Source: Paraburkholderia domus
GTDB lineage: Bacteria > Pseudomonadota > Gammaproteobacteria > Burkholderiales > Burkholderiaceae
Assembly: GCF_905220705.1 (NCBI RefSeq)
Contig: NZ_CAJNAT010000005.1
Span: 248,001-312,000, forward strand
DNA length: 64,000 nucleotides
Reading direction: 5' to 3'
Shown: piece by piece, positions 36,410 through 45,002 of the stretch
Numbering within the stretch: the first letter of the stretch is position 1
How the letters are laid out: every line of letters begins with the position of its first letter
Notes under the pieces: model-generated
Seen by the model: only the letters and a program-made list of their open reading frames with translations
Told to the model about the DNA's origin: nothing
Database searches by the model: none
Made by a program: the position numbers and the translations under genes

Positions 36410-36646
36410 TCACCCCACCGACGCCTCAAACACCCTCCTGTAGTTCCCCCCAAGAATCGCCCCGACTTCCGCTTGTGAGAACCCGGCAGGCAACAGCGCA
36501 CTGGCCAGATCGGGCAACTGCTCGTAGCTCCTGAACACTGGGGGTGAAATAAACCCGAGCATGTCGCTCCCCAAACCGACATGGTCTACCCCCACGACAT
36601 CCGCCATGCGTTTGACGCTTTCAGCCAGTCGAGCTGCATCGGTGCT
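36410..36646 (-). pseudogene. C-terminal remnant of a membrane dipeptidase (peptidase M19)
   Basis: An open frame encodes DAARLAESVKRM followed by ADVVGVDHVGLGSDMLG and a normal C-terminal end (GGNYRRVFEA). This matches the last about 75 residues of renal-dipeptidase-like enzymes, which are near 330-400 aa long. The rest of the enzyme, including the first metal sites, is absent. The frame runs into the 3' end of the TetR gene, so the gene appears truncated by whatever brought tetR and its partner here. Confidence 0.75.
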
Positions 36647-36660
36647 CCTCCCAGATGCGG

Positions 36661-37290
36661 TTATTTGCGCGTCGATGTTACCTGGCTTTTATCCAGCGTT
36701 AGCGCTCCGACCATGCTTTCAACGAGCTTCAACGCTTCGGCTTTCAATGCGACGGGGTCGTCTGCGCCGTCGAGCAATTGCGCCGCTTCGCACACCATGC
36801 TGCCGATCATCCGCGCGGCGAGGTACGCCTTTGCTTTTTCACGGCCGGTGCTCTGGTTCGTCAGCGCGCCGAGGAGCAGACCGTAGACGTGCGCTTCCTC
36901 GATCTCGCGGCACCGCGCCGGGCCGAGCACGGCGGGCGCAGTTTCGATGACGAGTTGCCGGTAGGCGGGTTCGGTGCAGACCTCCAGGAATTCGCGGATG
37001 CCCGCGCTCATCCGTTTTGCTTTCGGCGCGGCTTCGGCTGCGGATTTGACTTTAGATGCGGCGCTCGCCTGGAGAGATTCGACCAAGGCGTCGAACAGTT
37101 CGGCTTTGTCAGCGAAGTGGTGATAGAAGGCGCCTCGGGTCACGCGCGCGCTGCGTGCGATGGCTTCTATCCCGATCTGCTGGTAGCCCTGCGATGTGAA
37201 TAGCTCGCCGGCAGCGGTGATGAGCGCCTGCCGGGTCGCGTCCGCATATTCCTCGCGACGGGATCTTGGGGTTGGATCTGCTGTCGGCAT
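36661..37290 (-). CDS. TetR-family repressor
   Basis: A 209-aa repressor. The N-terminal helix-turn-helix is visible in IGIEAIARSARVTRGAFYHHF, with a helical ligand domain after it. It is divergent from an NTF2-like gene; the 160-base space between holds a perfect palindrome (37338-37354) that is the probable operator for both. The effector is unknown. Confidence 0.92.
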   Translation of the reverse strand: MPTADPTPRSRREEYADATRQALITAAGELFTSQGYQQIGIEAIARSARVTRGAFYHHFADKAELFDALVESLQASAASKVKSAAEAAPKAKRMSAGIREFLEVCTEPAYRQLVIETAPAVLGPARCREIEEAHVYGLLLGALTNQSTGREKAKAYLAARMIGSMVCEAAQLLDGADDPVALKAEALKLVESMVGALTLDKSQVTSTRK

Positions 37291-37337
37291 CGGGTTCGAT
37301 TTTTATCCCTTGATTTTTCACATTCTGATTGTAGTAT

Positions 37338-37354
37338 ACATACACGGTGTATGT
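37338..37354. promoter_or_regulatory. Palindromic operator between tetR and the NTF2-like gene
   Basis: ACATACAC-G-GTGTATGT is a perfect 8-bp inverted repeat around one base, embedded in AT-rich sequence between two divergent genes, one of them a TetR repressor. Size and symmetry fit a TetR dimer site. Confidence 0.75.
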
Positions 37355-37452
37355 GAAAATCGTGTTGTATGTTTAGATGGCCTTTGGCTGCGGCCATGGA
37401 TACATGGGCAAACAACACCGTAGGTAAGCAATCCATTCAGGAGCAAACCCAC

Positions 37453-37902
37453 ATGACGTCAGCAGAAAAATACCTTCCTCCGACTGCAGAGCAGTTAGCC
37501 AATGCCCGGACAGCAGTGCAACGCTTCGCCTCGGAGTGGCAGCACCCGGTCGCCGACAACCTGGAAGATCTCATGCACGAGGACACACAAAACCTGATTC
37601 CACCCATGACCGAACCGGCCAACAGGGCAGGCGTAATCGAACACTTCCGTCAGGTCCTGACCCAACTTCCGGACTTGAAAGTAGATGTTCTTCAGTGGGC
37701 GCCCACTGGCGACGCCGTCATGATCGAATGGCAGGCATCCGCCACCGTAGCCGGACAGGCGCTCAACTGGCAGGGTGTCGACCGCTTCAACCTGCGCGGT
37801 GACCGGATGTACAAAGGGCAGGTGTATTGGGACACGCGACGAGTCGCGGAACAGGTGGCCGAAGCAGTCAAACGCGCACAGCAAGGCGGCTCAGCGGGAT
37901 GA
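37453..37902 (+). CDS. NTF2/SnoaL-like fold protein
   Basis: A 149-aa small protein beginning MTSAEKYLPPTAEQL, with AGGAG 9 bases before the ATG. The pattern of a helical start, then VIEHFRQVLTQLPDLKVDVLQW and VMIEWQASATVAGQALNW strands, is typical of the SnoaL/NTF2-like cone fold. Such proteins bind or isomerise small hydrophobic ligands. It is the probable target of the divergent TetR repressor. Function unknown. Confidence 0.8.
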   Translation: MTSAEKYLPPTAEQLANARTAVQRFASEWQHPVADNLEDLMHEDTQNLIPPMTEPANRAGVIEHFRQVLTQLPDLKVDVLQWAPTGDAVMIEWQASATVAGQALNWQGVDRFNLRGDRMYKGQVYWDTRRVAEQVAEAVKRAQQGGSAG

Positions 37903-37926
37903 TGCATCGCCTTGAAAGAGTGAAAT

Positions 37927-37960
37927 AAAAAAGCGGTTAAAGCACATGCGCTTTAACCGC
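37927..37960 (-). terminator. Terminator of the glgE-treY cluster
   Basis: A perfect 11-bp stem (37933-37943 with 37950-37960) and a six-base loop; on the minus strand it runs into six Ts (37932 to 37927). It lies 24 bases after the treY stop. It also lies 30 bases past the NTF2-like gene on the plus strand but lacks a T run in that sense. Confidence 0.92.
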
Positions 37961-37984
37961 GTTCGACCTTCTAACAATCGCAGA

Positions 37985-40846
37985 TCAACTGCGTGGCACG
38001 CCGTCCTCCACCAACACCGCAATAGGCATCGCGCCCAACGCATCGCGCAGATAGAGCAAGCCGTCTTCATCGACCTTAGGCGCCGCCGGACTCAACCAAT
38101 CGAATAGCGCACGCCCGGCCAGATCCGCAGGCATCTCGATTGCCGTATCACCCCATTTAGCCGGATCGACCATTGGCAAATCGTCGTTCTCACCGAGCAA
38201 TCCTGCAGCAATCCGGCTCGCCATCACGACAGCCCACGCATTCCCATGCCGCCGCGCAAACGCGATCACATGCGACGCATGCGCACCGCGCGCCTTGAGC
38301 GGCAGATACGTACTCTGACTCAGCAACTCCGGCAAATGCGCGCGCAACGCCAGCACGCGTTGCACCACCGCGAGCTTCACCCGGCCATCGCGCCAGTTCG
38401 CCAAAAACTCCGACGGCGGTGTCTGCCCCAGCCACGCCTCACGTTTGGCAAAATCAACAGGCCGCCGATTGTCCGGATCGACCAGACTGAAGTCCCACAA
38501 CTCAGTGCCCTGATAAAGATCGGGAATCCCAGGCGACGCCAGCCGCAACACCGTCTGCTGCAAACTATTGAGCGCACCAGCGCGCCCAATCCGCGCGACG
38601 AACGCCGACAGCTCGCGCAGGAATCCATCGCGCCGCTGAGGCGCCAAAATATCGAAGAGGAAGTCGCGGCAGCCGGCCTCATACGCTTCGTCCGGTGCGA
38701 GCCAGTTGGTCTGCAGCTTTGCTTCCCGAAGCGCCTTCAATTGCCATTGCGCGACGCGCTCGGCCAGTGCCTTGACGCCGGCTTCATCGTCCGGCTTCAA
38801 ATCCGGGGGCCAGCAGCCCACCAGCGTCTGATACAGCATCGCTTCGGCGGCGGGGCCTGGTGCCCAATCGTAGCTGGTGTCGTGGCTGATACTGCTGATT
38901 GGCGTACCGACGACGGCGCGGCGATGCGGCGCGTTCAAGGTCGACCACGCGCGCAATCTGGCGCTCCATTCATCCGGGATCTCACTCAACACGGCAAGCC
39001 GCGCGCGCACGTCTTCGCCACGCTTGTGGTCATGCGTTGCCGTGGCGAGCATCGCGTGAGGAAAGCGCTGCGAACGCTCGAGATTCGCCGCATGAAATTG
39101 CTCGACCGACAAAGCAAACTCGCCGGGGTCCGAGCCGACTTCATTGCGCGACAGCAAGCGTCCATAGCGATAGCACGCCGTATCTTCAATCGCCTTTGCG
39201 GCGACCGGCGCGGTCAATTGCGAAAACAGCGTCTGTGCGGTGCGCCGCGCCGAACCCGCATGACTCGGCGGTGCCCCGTTCGGGCTTTGCTGTTGCGATG
39301 GGACGTTGCCCCGAGCATTCGGCACTTCTTCGGCGCTGCCTCCAAGCCACGCGTTCACGCGGTCGAGCACCACGTAATCAGCGCGCGAAAGCGTCTCGCG
39401 CGCGCCTGCCAGCGCCTGCTCGAAATACACGTTATCGGCGGCGCTGCGCAGCCCGTTCTGTGGATAGATCCGATACACCGGGAAATGCACGACCAGTTCG
39501 GTCAGCACGCGCCGCAACGCGGTGAAGGTGAAATCGCGCGTCGTCAGCGAATCGCGGGCAATCCGATGCAGCGCGCGCGCCGCGCGGTCCAGTTCCGCCG
39601 AGAGGTTCTCCACGAGAATCTTGCGTCGCGCGGCCAAGGCTTCGTCGGCGAATCGCGGGCTGCGGCCGGTGAGTTCGGCCCACGTCTCTCCGAGCGGCTC
39701 CGCGCCCGCCGGATCGTGCAGCAGCGCGCCCACGTCGTTCATGAAATCGTAGCCGGTCGTGCCGTCTATGGGCCAATCGTCGCGCAGCGGTTCGCCGCGG
39801 CCGAGAATCTTTTCGACGACCACATACGGCGCGGTGTCGCGCAATTCGGTGAGGCGCTGCCGCAGTCGCTGACAATACTCACGCGGCTCAGCGAGACCGT
39901 CTACGTGGTCGATCCGCAAACCATCCACCACACCTTCCTGGTACAAACGGAAAATCAGCGCGTGCACGGCCTCGAACACTTCGGGCCGCTCCACACGCAC
40001 GCCCGCCAGCGTCGAGATGTCGAAGAAGCGCCGCCAGTTCACTTCGTCCGATGCGGTGCGCCACCACGCGAGGCGGAAGTGCTGCCGTTCGATCAATCGA
40101 TGCAAACGGTCACGCGTAACCGGATCGGTGGGCGCATACGCTTCCAGCACCAAGTCGATCGCCGAGGCGCCGTTTTGCGCGACGAACTCGCGCAGCATGT
40201 CGCGTCCTTCGGCGGCGCGCGGTTGATCGGCCGGCTGCGTCGTCAGGCCCTGGAAACGTTCGGCCAGTGCGTTGAGATCGGCGCGGTCGGCGCCTTGCAG
40301 AATCGTCGCGTAGTCGATGGGACACACGGGAAACATATGCGGGCCGTAGCCGATATAAAAACGTCCGCTGTCGGCCGCAAAATGCAGCGCAATCCGGCCT
40401 GCCGCGAGTTCCTCACCGTACTGCGCGCCGAGGGTCGGCGCCAGCACCTTGCCGCGCAAGGCCGGATCGGGCGAATGCCAGTCGACATCGAAATGGCGTG
40501 CGTACGTGCTATGCCGGCCCCATTCGAGGATATCGAGCCACCATGCATTACTCGAGCCACCGACGCCCATATGGTTCGGCACCACGTCGACGATCAGCCC
40601 CATGTTGCGCGCGCGCAGTGCATCGACGAGGCGTTTCAAGCCCGCCTCGCCGCCGCATTCGGCATTGACCTGGGTGTAGTCGACGGTATCGTAGCCATGC
40701 ATCGAGCCCGGCTCGGCCGTGGTGATGGGCGACGCGTACACATGGCTGATGCCGAGCGCGGCGAAGTATTCGACATGCTTGACGGCATTGTCGAAGGTAA
40801 AGCCTCGATGGAATTGGAGGCGAAGCGTGGAGCGCGGGACGGTCAT
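37985..40846 (-). CDS. treY: Malto-oligosyltrehalose synthase
   Basis: A 953-aa GH13 enzyme that turns the reducing-end alpha-1,4 bond of maltooligosaccharides into a trehalose-type alpha-1,1 bond. Catalytic Asp, Glu and Asp are in GVVDGLRIDHVDG, YVVVEKILG and TATHDHKRGED. The start is ATG at 40846, overlapping the malQ stop (ATGA). The product is cut by TreZ, encoded two genes upstream. Last gene of the operon. Confidence 0.97.
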   Translation of the reverse strand: MTVPRSTLRLQFHRGFTFDNAVKHVEYFAALGISHVYASPITTAEPGSMHGYDTVDYTQVNAECGGEAGLKRLVDALRARNMGLIVDVVPNHMGVGGSSNAWWLDILEWGRHSTYARHFDVDWHSPDPALRGKVLAPTLGAQYGEELAAGRIALHFAADSGRFYIGYGPHMFPVCPIDYATILQGADRADLNALAERFQGLTTQPADQPRAAEGRDMLREFVAQNGASAIDLVLEAYAPTDPVTRDRLHRLIERQHFRLAWWRTASDEVNWRRFFDISTLAGVRVERPEVFEAVHALIFRLYQEGVVDGLRIDHVDGLAEPREYCQRLRQRLTELRDTAPYVVVEKILGRGEPLRDDWPIDGTTGYDFMNDVGALLHDPAGAEPLGETWAELTGRSPRFADEALAARRKILVENLSAELDRAARALHRIARDSLTTRDFTFTALRRVLTELVVHFPVYRIYPQNGLRSAADNVYFEQALAGARETLSRADYVVLDRVNAWLGGSAEEVPNARGNVPSQQQSPNGAPPSHAGSARRTAQTLFSQLTAPVAAKAIEDTACYRYGRLLSRNEVGSDPGEFALSVEQFHAANLERSQRFPHAMLATATHDHKRGEDVRARLAVLSEIPDEWSARLRAWSTLNAPHRRAVVGTPISSISHDTSYDWAPGPAAEAMLYQTLVGCWPPDLKPDDEAGVKALAERVAQWQLKALREAKLQTNWLAPDEAYEAGCRDFLFDILAPQRRDGFLRELSAFVARIGRAGALNSLQQTVLRLASPGIPDLYQGTELWDFSLVDPDNRRPVDFAKREAWLGQTPPSEFLANWRDGRVKLAVVQRVLALRAHLPELLSQSTYLPLKARGAHASHVIAFARRHGNAWAVVMASRIAAGLLGENDDLPMVDPAKWGDTAIEMPADLAGRALFDWLSPAAPKVDEDGLLYLRDALGAMPIAVLVEDGVPRS

Positions 40847-43056
40847 GGCGTATCAGGCTCCGAAGACGCGTTGGAAGAAGCAGCAGGAACGGTTGCGCCG
40901 CGACGCGCGCGGTCGACAGCCAGCAGACGATCGCTGAAGGTGTCGTCCTCGAACAATTCGGCGATGGGCAAGGTCACCCGGCGGCGCCAGTTCGGATGCT
41001 CGTCGATCGAGCCCGGCAGATTCGGCTGCTCGACCAGCGCGAGCAGATCTTCGAGCGGGAACGTGACGAGCGGCCCGGGCGTCGCGGCGACGAAGGCGAG
41101 TGCTTCGTCCACGGGCGCCTCGTCGGGCGGCGGCGCTGCCACGTCCGGCGCGGCGACGCCGGCGTCCTGGAACGCGCGCCATAACAGCGCGCGATCGGCG
41201 GCGCGTTCTGCCTGCGCCACTTCCTCGGCGTCGCGGCCATCGGCACGCGCCATCGTCTGACCGATCCGGTTACGCCAGGTGATGTCGCTGCCGCGCCACC
41301 AGCCGGCCACCGTCGGCAGATCGTGGGTGGTCGTGGTGCCGACGGCGTTGCGGTCCCACGCGTGCGGCGGCTTGAAGCCCCTGCCGCTTTCCGCGCCTTC
41401 GAACCACAGCACGCGAATGCCGGCGAGTCCGTGCTCGTGGAGCCGCTCGCGAAAGCCGGGCGGCACGGTGCCGAGATCTTCGCCGATCACGATCGCGCGA
41501 TGCCGCCACGATTCGAGCGCGATCAGCCGCAGCAGATCTTCGAGCGGATAGCGCAGATAGGCGCCATTACGCGCGCTCTCGCCTTCGGGCACGAGCCATA
41601 GACGCCGCAAGCCGAGAATGTGATCGATCCGGATGCCGCCCGCATGCGCGAATGCTGCGCGCAGCATGTCGATAAAAGCGGAGAAGCCCTGCGTACGCAT
41701 CGCGCGCGGCGAGAAGGTGGTCAGGCCCCAAGCCTGTCCCGCCTGGTTGAACAGATCGGGCGGTGCGCCAACGGAAATGCCTTGCAGCATGTCGTCGCGG
41801 TACGACCATGCATGGCTGCCGGCACTATCGCACCCTACGGCCAAGTCTGCGATCAGCCCGACGGCCATGCCGGCATCGCTCGCCGCATGCTGCGCGTGCG
41901 ACAAACCCTTGGCGGCAAGCCATTGCAGAAACAGATGAAAGTCGACTTCATGCCGATGCGCTTCGGCAAAGGCTTCGACTTCCGGGCTGCGCGGATCGCG
42001 CAACGCCTCGGGCCAGTTGCGCCAGTGGCCATTGCCGCCCTCTTGAGCTAACTGCACCGCCTGCAGCGCTTCGAAACGCGCATGATCTTCGAGCGCACGG
42101 CCGGCACGTTCGCAGAAGCCATGAAATTCGAGTGCACGTGGTGTGTCGTGTGCGCGTTCCTGCGAGCAGAAGTTCTCATAGAGCACGCGTAAGACCTTCA
42201 GCTTCAGCACGACCGCGTTCGGCCAATCGATCAGCGGTAAGTCTTCGAGTGTCGACCATGCGCCGGTGGCCTGCGCGGTGTCGAGCGCGGTGTCGAGCGC
42301 GGTGCGCGCGGCGTCCGCGCCGAACACCGCAGCGGGATCGATATGCGTGACGTTCAGCCACAAACGCGACGACGGCGAATACGGACTGAAGCGATTCGGC
42401 TCGGCGCTGAACATTGCGTGCGTCGGACTGACGGCGAGCGCATGCGCGCCGTGCTTCGCGCTTTCGGCGGCCATTTGCGCGAGAGCCGTATAGTCGCCGA
42501 TGCCGCCATCACCCGTGCGTCGCAAGCCGTATAACTGCGCGGCAATACCCCATAGCGGCGGCGTTTGCGCCGCGGCGCCGTCGTGCAGCGTGCGCCATGC
42601 ATCCGCGACGGTATAGCAGCGTGAGGGCGCCACGGCCAATGTCATGCGTTGCTCGTTGATCACCAGCGTGTGATAGCCCGGCTCGTCGATCGGCGCGAGC
42701 AACGCTTCCTCGCCTTTAGGCGCCGTGAAGCGGCCGTCGATGATCGAGCCGCTTTCGAGCTCGATCCGATAGTGACTGCCGGATTTGATCGCCGCAGCGG
42801 GCAGCGCAATGCCGCGCTCAACTTCAGCGGTCATCAACGGCGGCAGTTTTTTGCCGGACAGTTCGGCTTCGAGCGCAGCCGTGCTGTGCCGGATTTGCGT
42901 GGCGTTACCGCAAGGCAAGCCCATCCGTTCGAGCAGCACGGCGAGCGTGCTCTCCGGCACGTGCTGGGTCGTATGGTGCGCATCGCGCCACTCGACTTCG
43001 AAGCCGGCGCGAGTGGCAAGGGTATCGATCGTATCGGTGGGGCGTCGGGTACTCAC
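40843..43056 (-). CDS. malQ: 4-alpha-glucanotransferase
   Basis: A 737-aa GH77 amylomaltase that shuffles maltooligosaccharide chains. Catalytic residues lie in GGIRIDHILGLRRLW, IVIGEDLGTVP and THDLPTVAGWW. The GTG at 43056 was chosen because it overlaps the treZ stop (GTGA); the open frame extends 25 codons further only inside treZ. Its stop overlaps the treY start. It can supply longer chains for TreY. Confidence 0.95.
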   Translation of the reverse strand: MSTRRPTDTIDTLATRAGFEVEWRDAHHTTQHVPESTLAVLLERMGLPCGNATQIRHSTAALEAELSGKKLPPLMTAEVERGIALPAAAIKSGSHYRIELESGSIIDGRFTAPKGEEALLAPIDEPGYHTLVINEQRMTLAVAPSRCYTVADAWRTLHDGAAAQTPPLWGIAAQLYGLRRTGDGGIGDYTALAQMAAESAKHGAHALAVSPTHAMFSAEPNRFSPYSPSSRLWLNVTHIDPAAVFGADAARTALDTALDTAQATGAWSTLEDLPLIDWPNAVVLKLKVLRVLYENFCSQERAHDTPRALEFHGFCERAGRALEDHARFEALQAVQLAQEGGNGHWRNWPEALRDPRSPEVEAFAEAHRHEVDFHLFLQWLAAKGLSHAQHAASDAGMAVGLIADLAVGCDSAGSHAWSYRDDMLQGISVGAPPDLFNQAGQAWGLTTFSPRAMRTQGFSAFIDMLRAAFAHAGGIRIDHILGLRRLWLVPEGESARNGAYLRYPLEDLLRLIALESWRHRAIVIGEDLGTVPPGFRERLHEHGLAGIRVLWFEGAESGRGFKPPHAWDRNAVGTTTTHDLPTVAGWWRGSDITWRNRIGQTMARADGRDAEEVAQAERAADRALLWRAFQDAGVAAPDVAAPPPDEAPVDEALAFVAATPGPLVTFPLEDLLALVEQPNLPGSIDEHPNWRRRVTLPIAELFEDDTFSDRLLAVDRARRGATVPAASSNASSEPDTP

Positions 43057-44972
43057 GCGTGGCGCTCCTGTTGGCCTGCGATGCGAGCATCGTGGCCGAT
43101 GGCATAGTCGCTGACGTCGCCGCTCACCCACGCGACGAACGCGTATGACGGCAACACCTTGACGTCGATCTGCTCGCGCACGCGCGGCGGCGTTTCGAAA
43201 ATCACCTTGCCGGCAGGCAGATCGGGGAACGCCACGCTCTCCTTCGAGAGATTCAACGCGATTGACAAGGTTTCGCCGTCGCCGAGTTTCCAGCGGGCGA
43301 TCAGCGCATTGGCGTCCCCGCCATTTGCGGCGGTCAGCACGGTAGAGCCGCGCGCTTTGGCATGTTTCAGGCGCGGTGTGATCAGCTTCGCCCGCACGGC
43401 GAGCGCGGATTTGTAGAAGTGCATCCAGTCGAGGCGGTCCTTCGCGTCGTCATCCGCGGCGGGGCCTTGAGCAGGCTCGGGCGGTGACGATGCGGCAAAG
43501 GTCTTCACGTCGTTCGGATCGGGAATCTGGGCCCGACGCTTTTCGTCGCTGAACGCCGAAAAGCGTGCGAATTCCCGGCGCCGTCCTTCGCGCACGGCGT
43601 CGGCGAGCTCGCCGGTGTGGTCGGTAAAAAACAGGAACGGCTGGGTCGAGCCGTACTCCTCGTCCATGAACAGCATGGGGATGTGCGGCGACAGCAGCAG
43701 CAAACCGGTGGCGGCGCGCAGGGCATTGTCCGACGTCAGCTTGCGCAGGCGCTCGCCGAAGGCGCGATTGCCGATCTGATCGTGATTCTGCAAGAACATC
43801 ACGAACGAGGTGGGTGGCAGATGCTGGCTCGATTCGCCACGTGGCGCACCTTTGTGAATCGGCGACGCGTCGCCCTGATACGCGAAACCTTCCGACAGCA
43901 CACGCGCGAGGCGACGGATCGGCTGATCTTCATACGCGTGGTAATAGCCTTCGGTTTCGCCCGTCAGCAGAACGTGCAGCGTGTTGTGCGCGTCGTCGTT
44001 CCATTGCGCGTCGAAATGGGTTTCCAGCAGGCTCGCGCTGTTGTGCTCGTTTTCCAGCACCAGATGCACATGCCGCCCGTGCTGCACTCTCGCGCGGATA
44101 TGGTCGGACAATTCGCGCAGCCACGCATGATTGTCGATGGCATGCACCGCATCGAAACGCAGGCCGTCGAGGCGATATTCGTTAATCCAGTAGACGGCGT
44201 TGTCGGTGAAGAAGTCGCTCACTTCGCTACGGTTGAAATCGATCGCGGGGCCCCAGGGCGTGTGCGTGCCTTCGCGGAAAAACGAGCGGGCGTATTCGTG
44301 CAGATAATTGCCGTCCGGGCCGAAGTGGTTATAGACCACGTCGAGAAATACCATCAGTCCGAGGCCGTGCGCGGCGTCGATCAGCGCTTTCAGTTCTTCG
44401 GGCCGGCCGTACGCGGAATCGGGCGCATACGGCAACACGCCGTCGTAGCCCCAGTTGTGCTTGCCGGGAAAGTCGTTCAACGGCATCAATTCGATGGCTG
44501 TCACCCCGAGCGCGGCAAGCGCGGGCAAACGTTTCTGCACACCCGCATAGCCGCCCATTGCGCCGACGTGCAACTCGTACAACACCGTTTCTTCCCACGG
44601 GCGGCCATGCCAGTTCGTATGTTCCCAGCGATACGCGCGCGGGTCGATCACTTCGCTCGGACCATGCACGTCTTGCGGCTGAAAGCGCGACGCAGGATCG
44701 GGCACCGCGTGCTCACCATCGAGCCGGAAGCGGTACAGCGTGCCCGCGCCGCAGTCGACGGTCGCTTCGAACCAGCCGTTGCCGGCGGACGTCATGTCGT
44801 GCGCGCCTTGGGTCGGTCCGTTTTCGATCGCCACCTGGACGGTCTTGCACGAAGGCGCCCAGAAACGGAACCGGGTGCGCGGGTTCGCGCCCGTAGCGCC
44901 CAGCAGCTGTGCGCTGAACGGCAGGCAATGCGCGTGATGATGCGCGTGAGGATCAATCGGACTTTCGGACAT
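43053..44972 (-). CDS. treZ: Malto-oligosyltrehalose trehalohydrolase
   Basis: A 639-aa enzyme releasing trehalose from TreY products. An N-terminal beta-sandwich (FRFWAPSCKTVQVAIE) precedes the GH13 barrel. Catalytic residues are in YRLDGLRFDAVHAID, LVLENEHNS and LQNHDQIGNRA. A His-rich start (DPHAHHHAHC) is unusual. It follows glgX by 30 bases and overlaps malQ. Confidence 0.96.
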   Translation of the reverse strand: MSESPIDPHAHHHAHCLPFSAQLLGATGANPRTRFRFWAPSCKTVQVAIENGPTQGAHDMTSAGNGWFEATVDCGAGTLYRFRLDGEHAVPDPASRFQPQDVHGPSEVIDPRAYRWEHTNWHGRPWEETVLYELHVGAMGGYAGVQKRLPALAALGVTAIELMPLNDFPGKHNWGYDGVLPYAPDSAYGRPEELKALIDAAHGLGLMVFLDVVYNHFGPDGNYLHEYARSFFREGTHTPWGPAIDFNRSEVSDFFTDNAVYWINEYRLDGLRFDAVHAIDNHAWLRELSDHIRARVQHGRHVHLVLENEHNSASLLETHFDAQWNDDAHNTLHVLLTGETEGYYHAYEDQPIRRLARVLSEGFAYQGDASPIHKGAPRGESSQHLPPTSFVMFLQNHDQIGNRAFGERLRKLTSDNALRAATGLLLLSPHIPMLFMDEEYGSTQPFLFFTDHTGELADAVREGRRREFARFSAFSDEKRRAQIPDPNDVKTFAASSPPEPAQGPAADDDAKDRLDWMHFYKSALAVRAKLITPRLKHAKARGSTVLTAANGGDANALIARWKLGDGETLSIALNLSKESVAFPDLPAGKVIFETPPRVREQIDVKVLPSYAFVAWVSGDVSDYAIGHDARIAGQQERHA

Positions 44973-45002
44973 GATTCATCACCATTCGGTTTTGCTTCCC
45001 GC

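Noticed and set aside
38246..41260. A 1004-codon plus-strand open frame opposite treY and malQ
   Set aside because: It lies antisense to two clearly conserved enzymes, is Arg/His/Gln-rich and has no family motif; long antisense frames are expected in GC-rich DNA.
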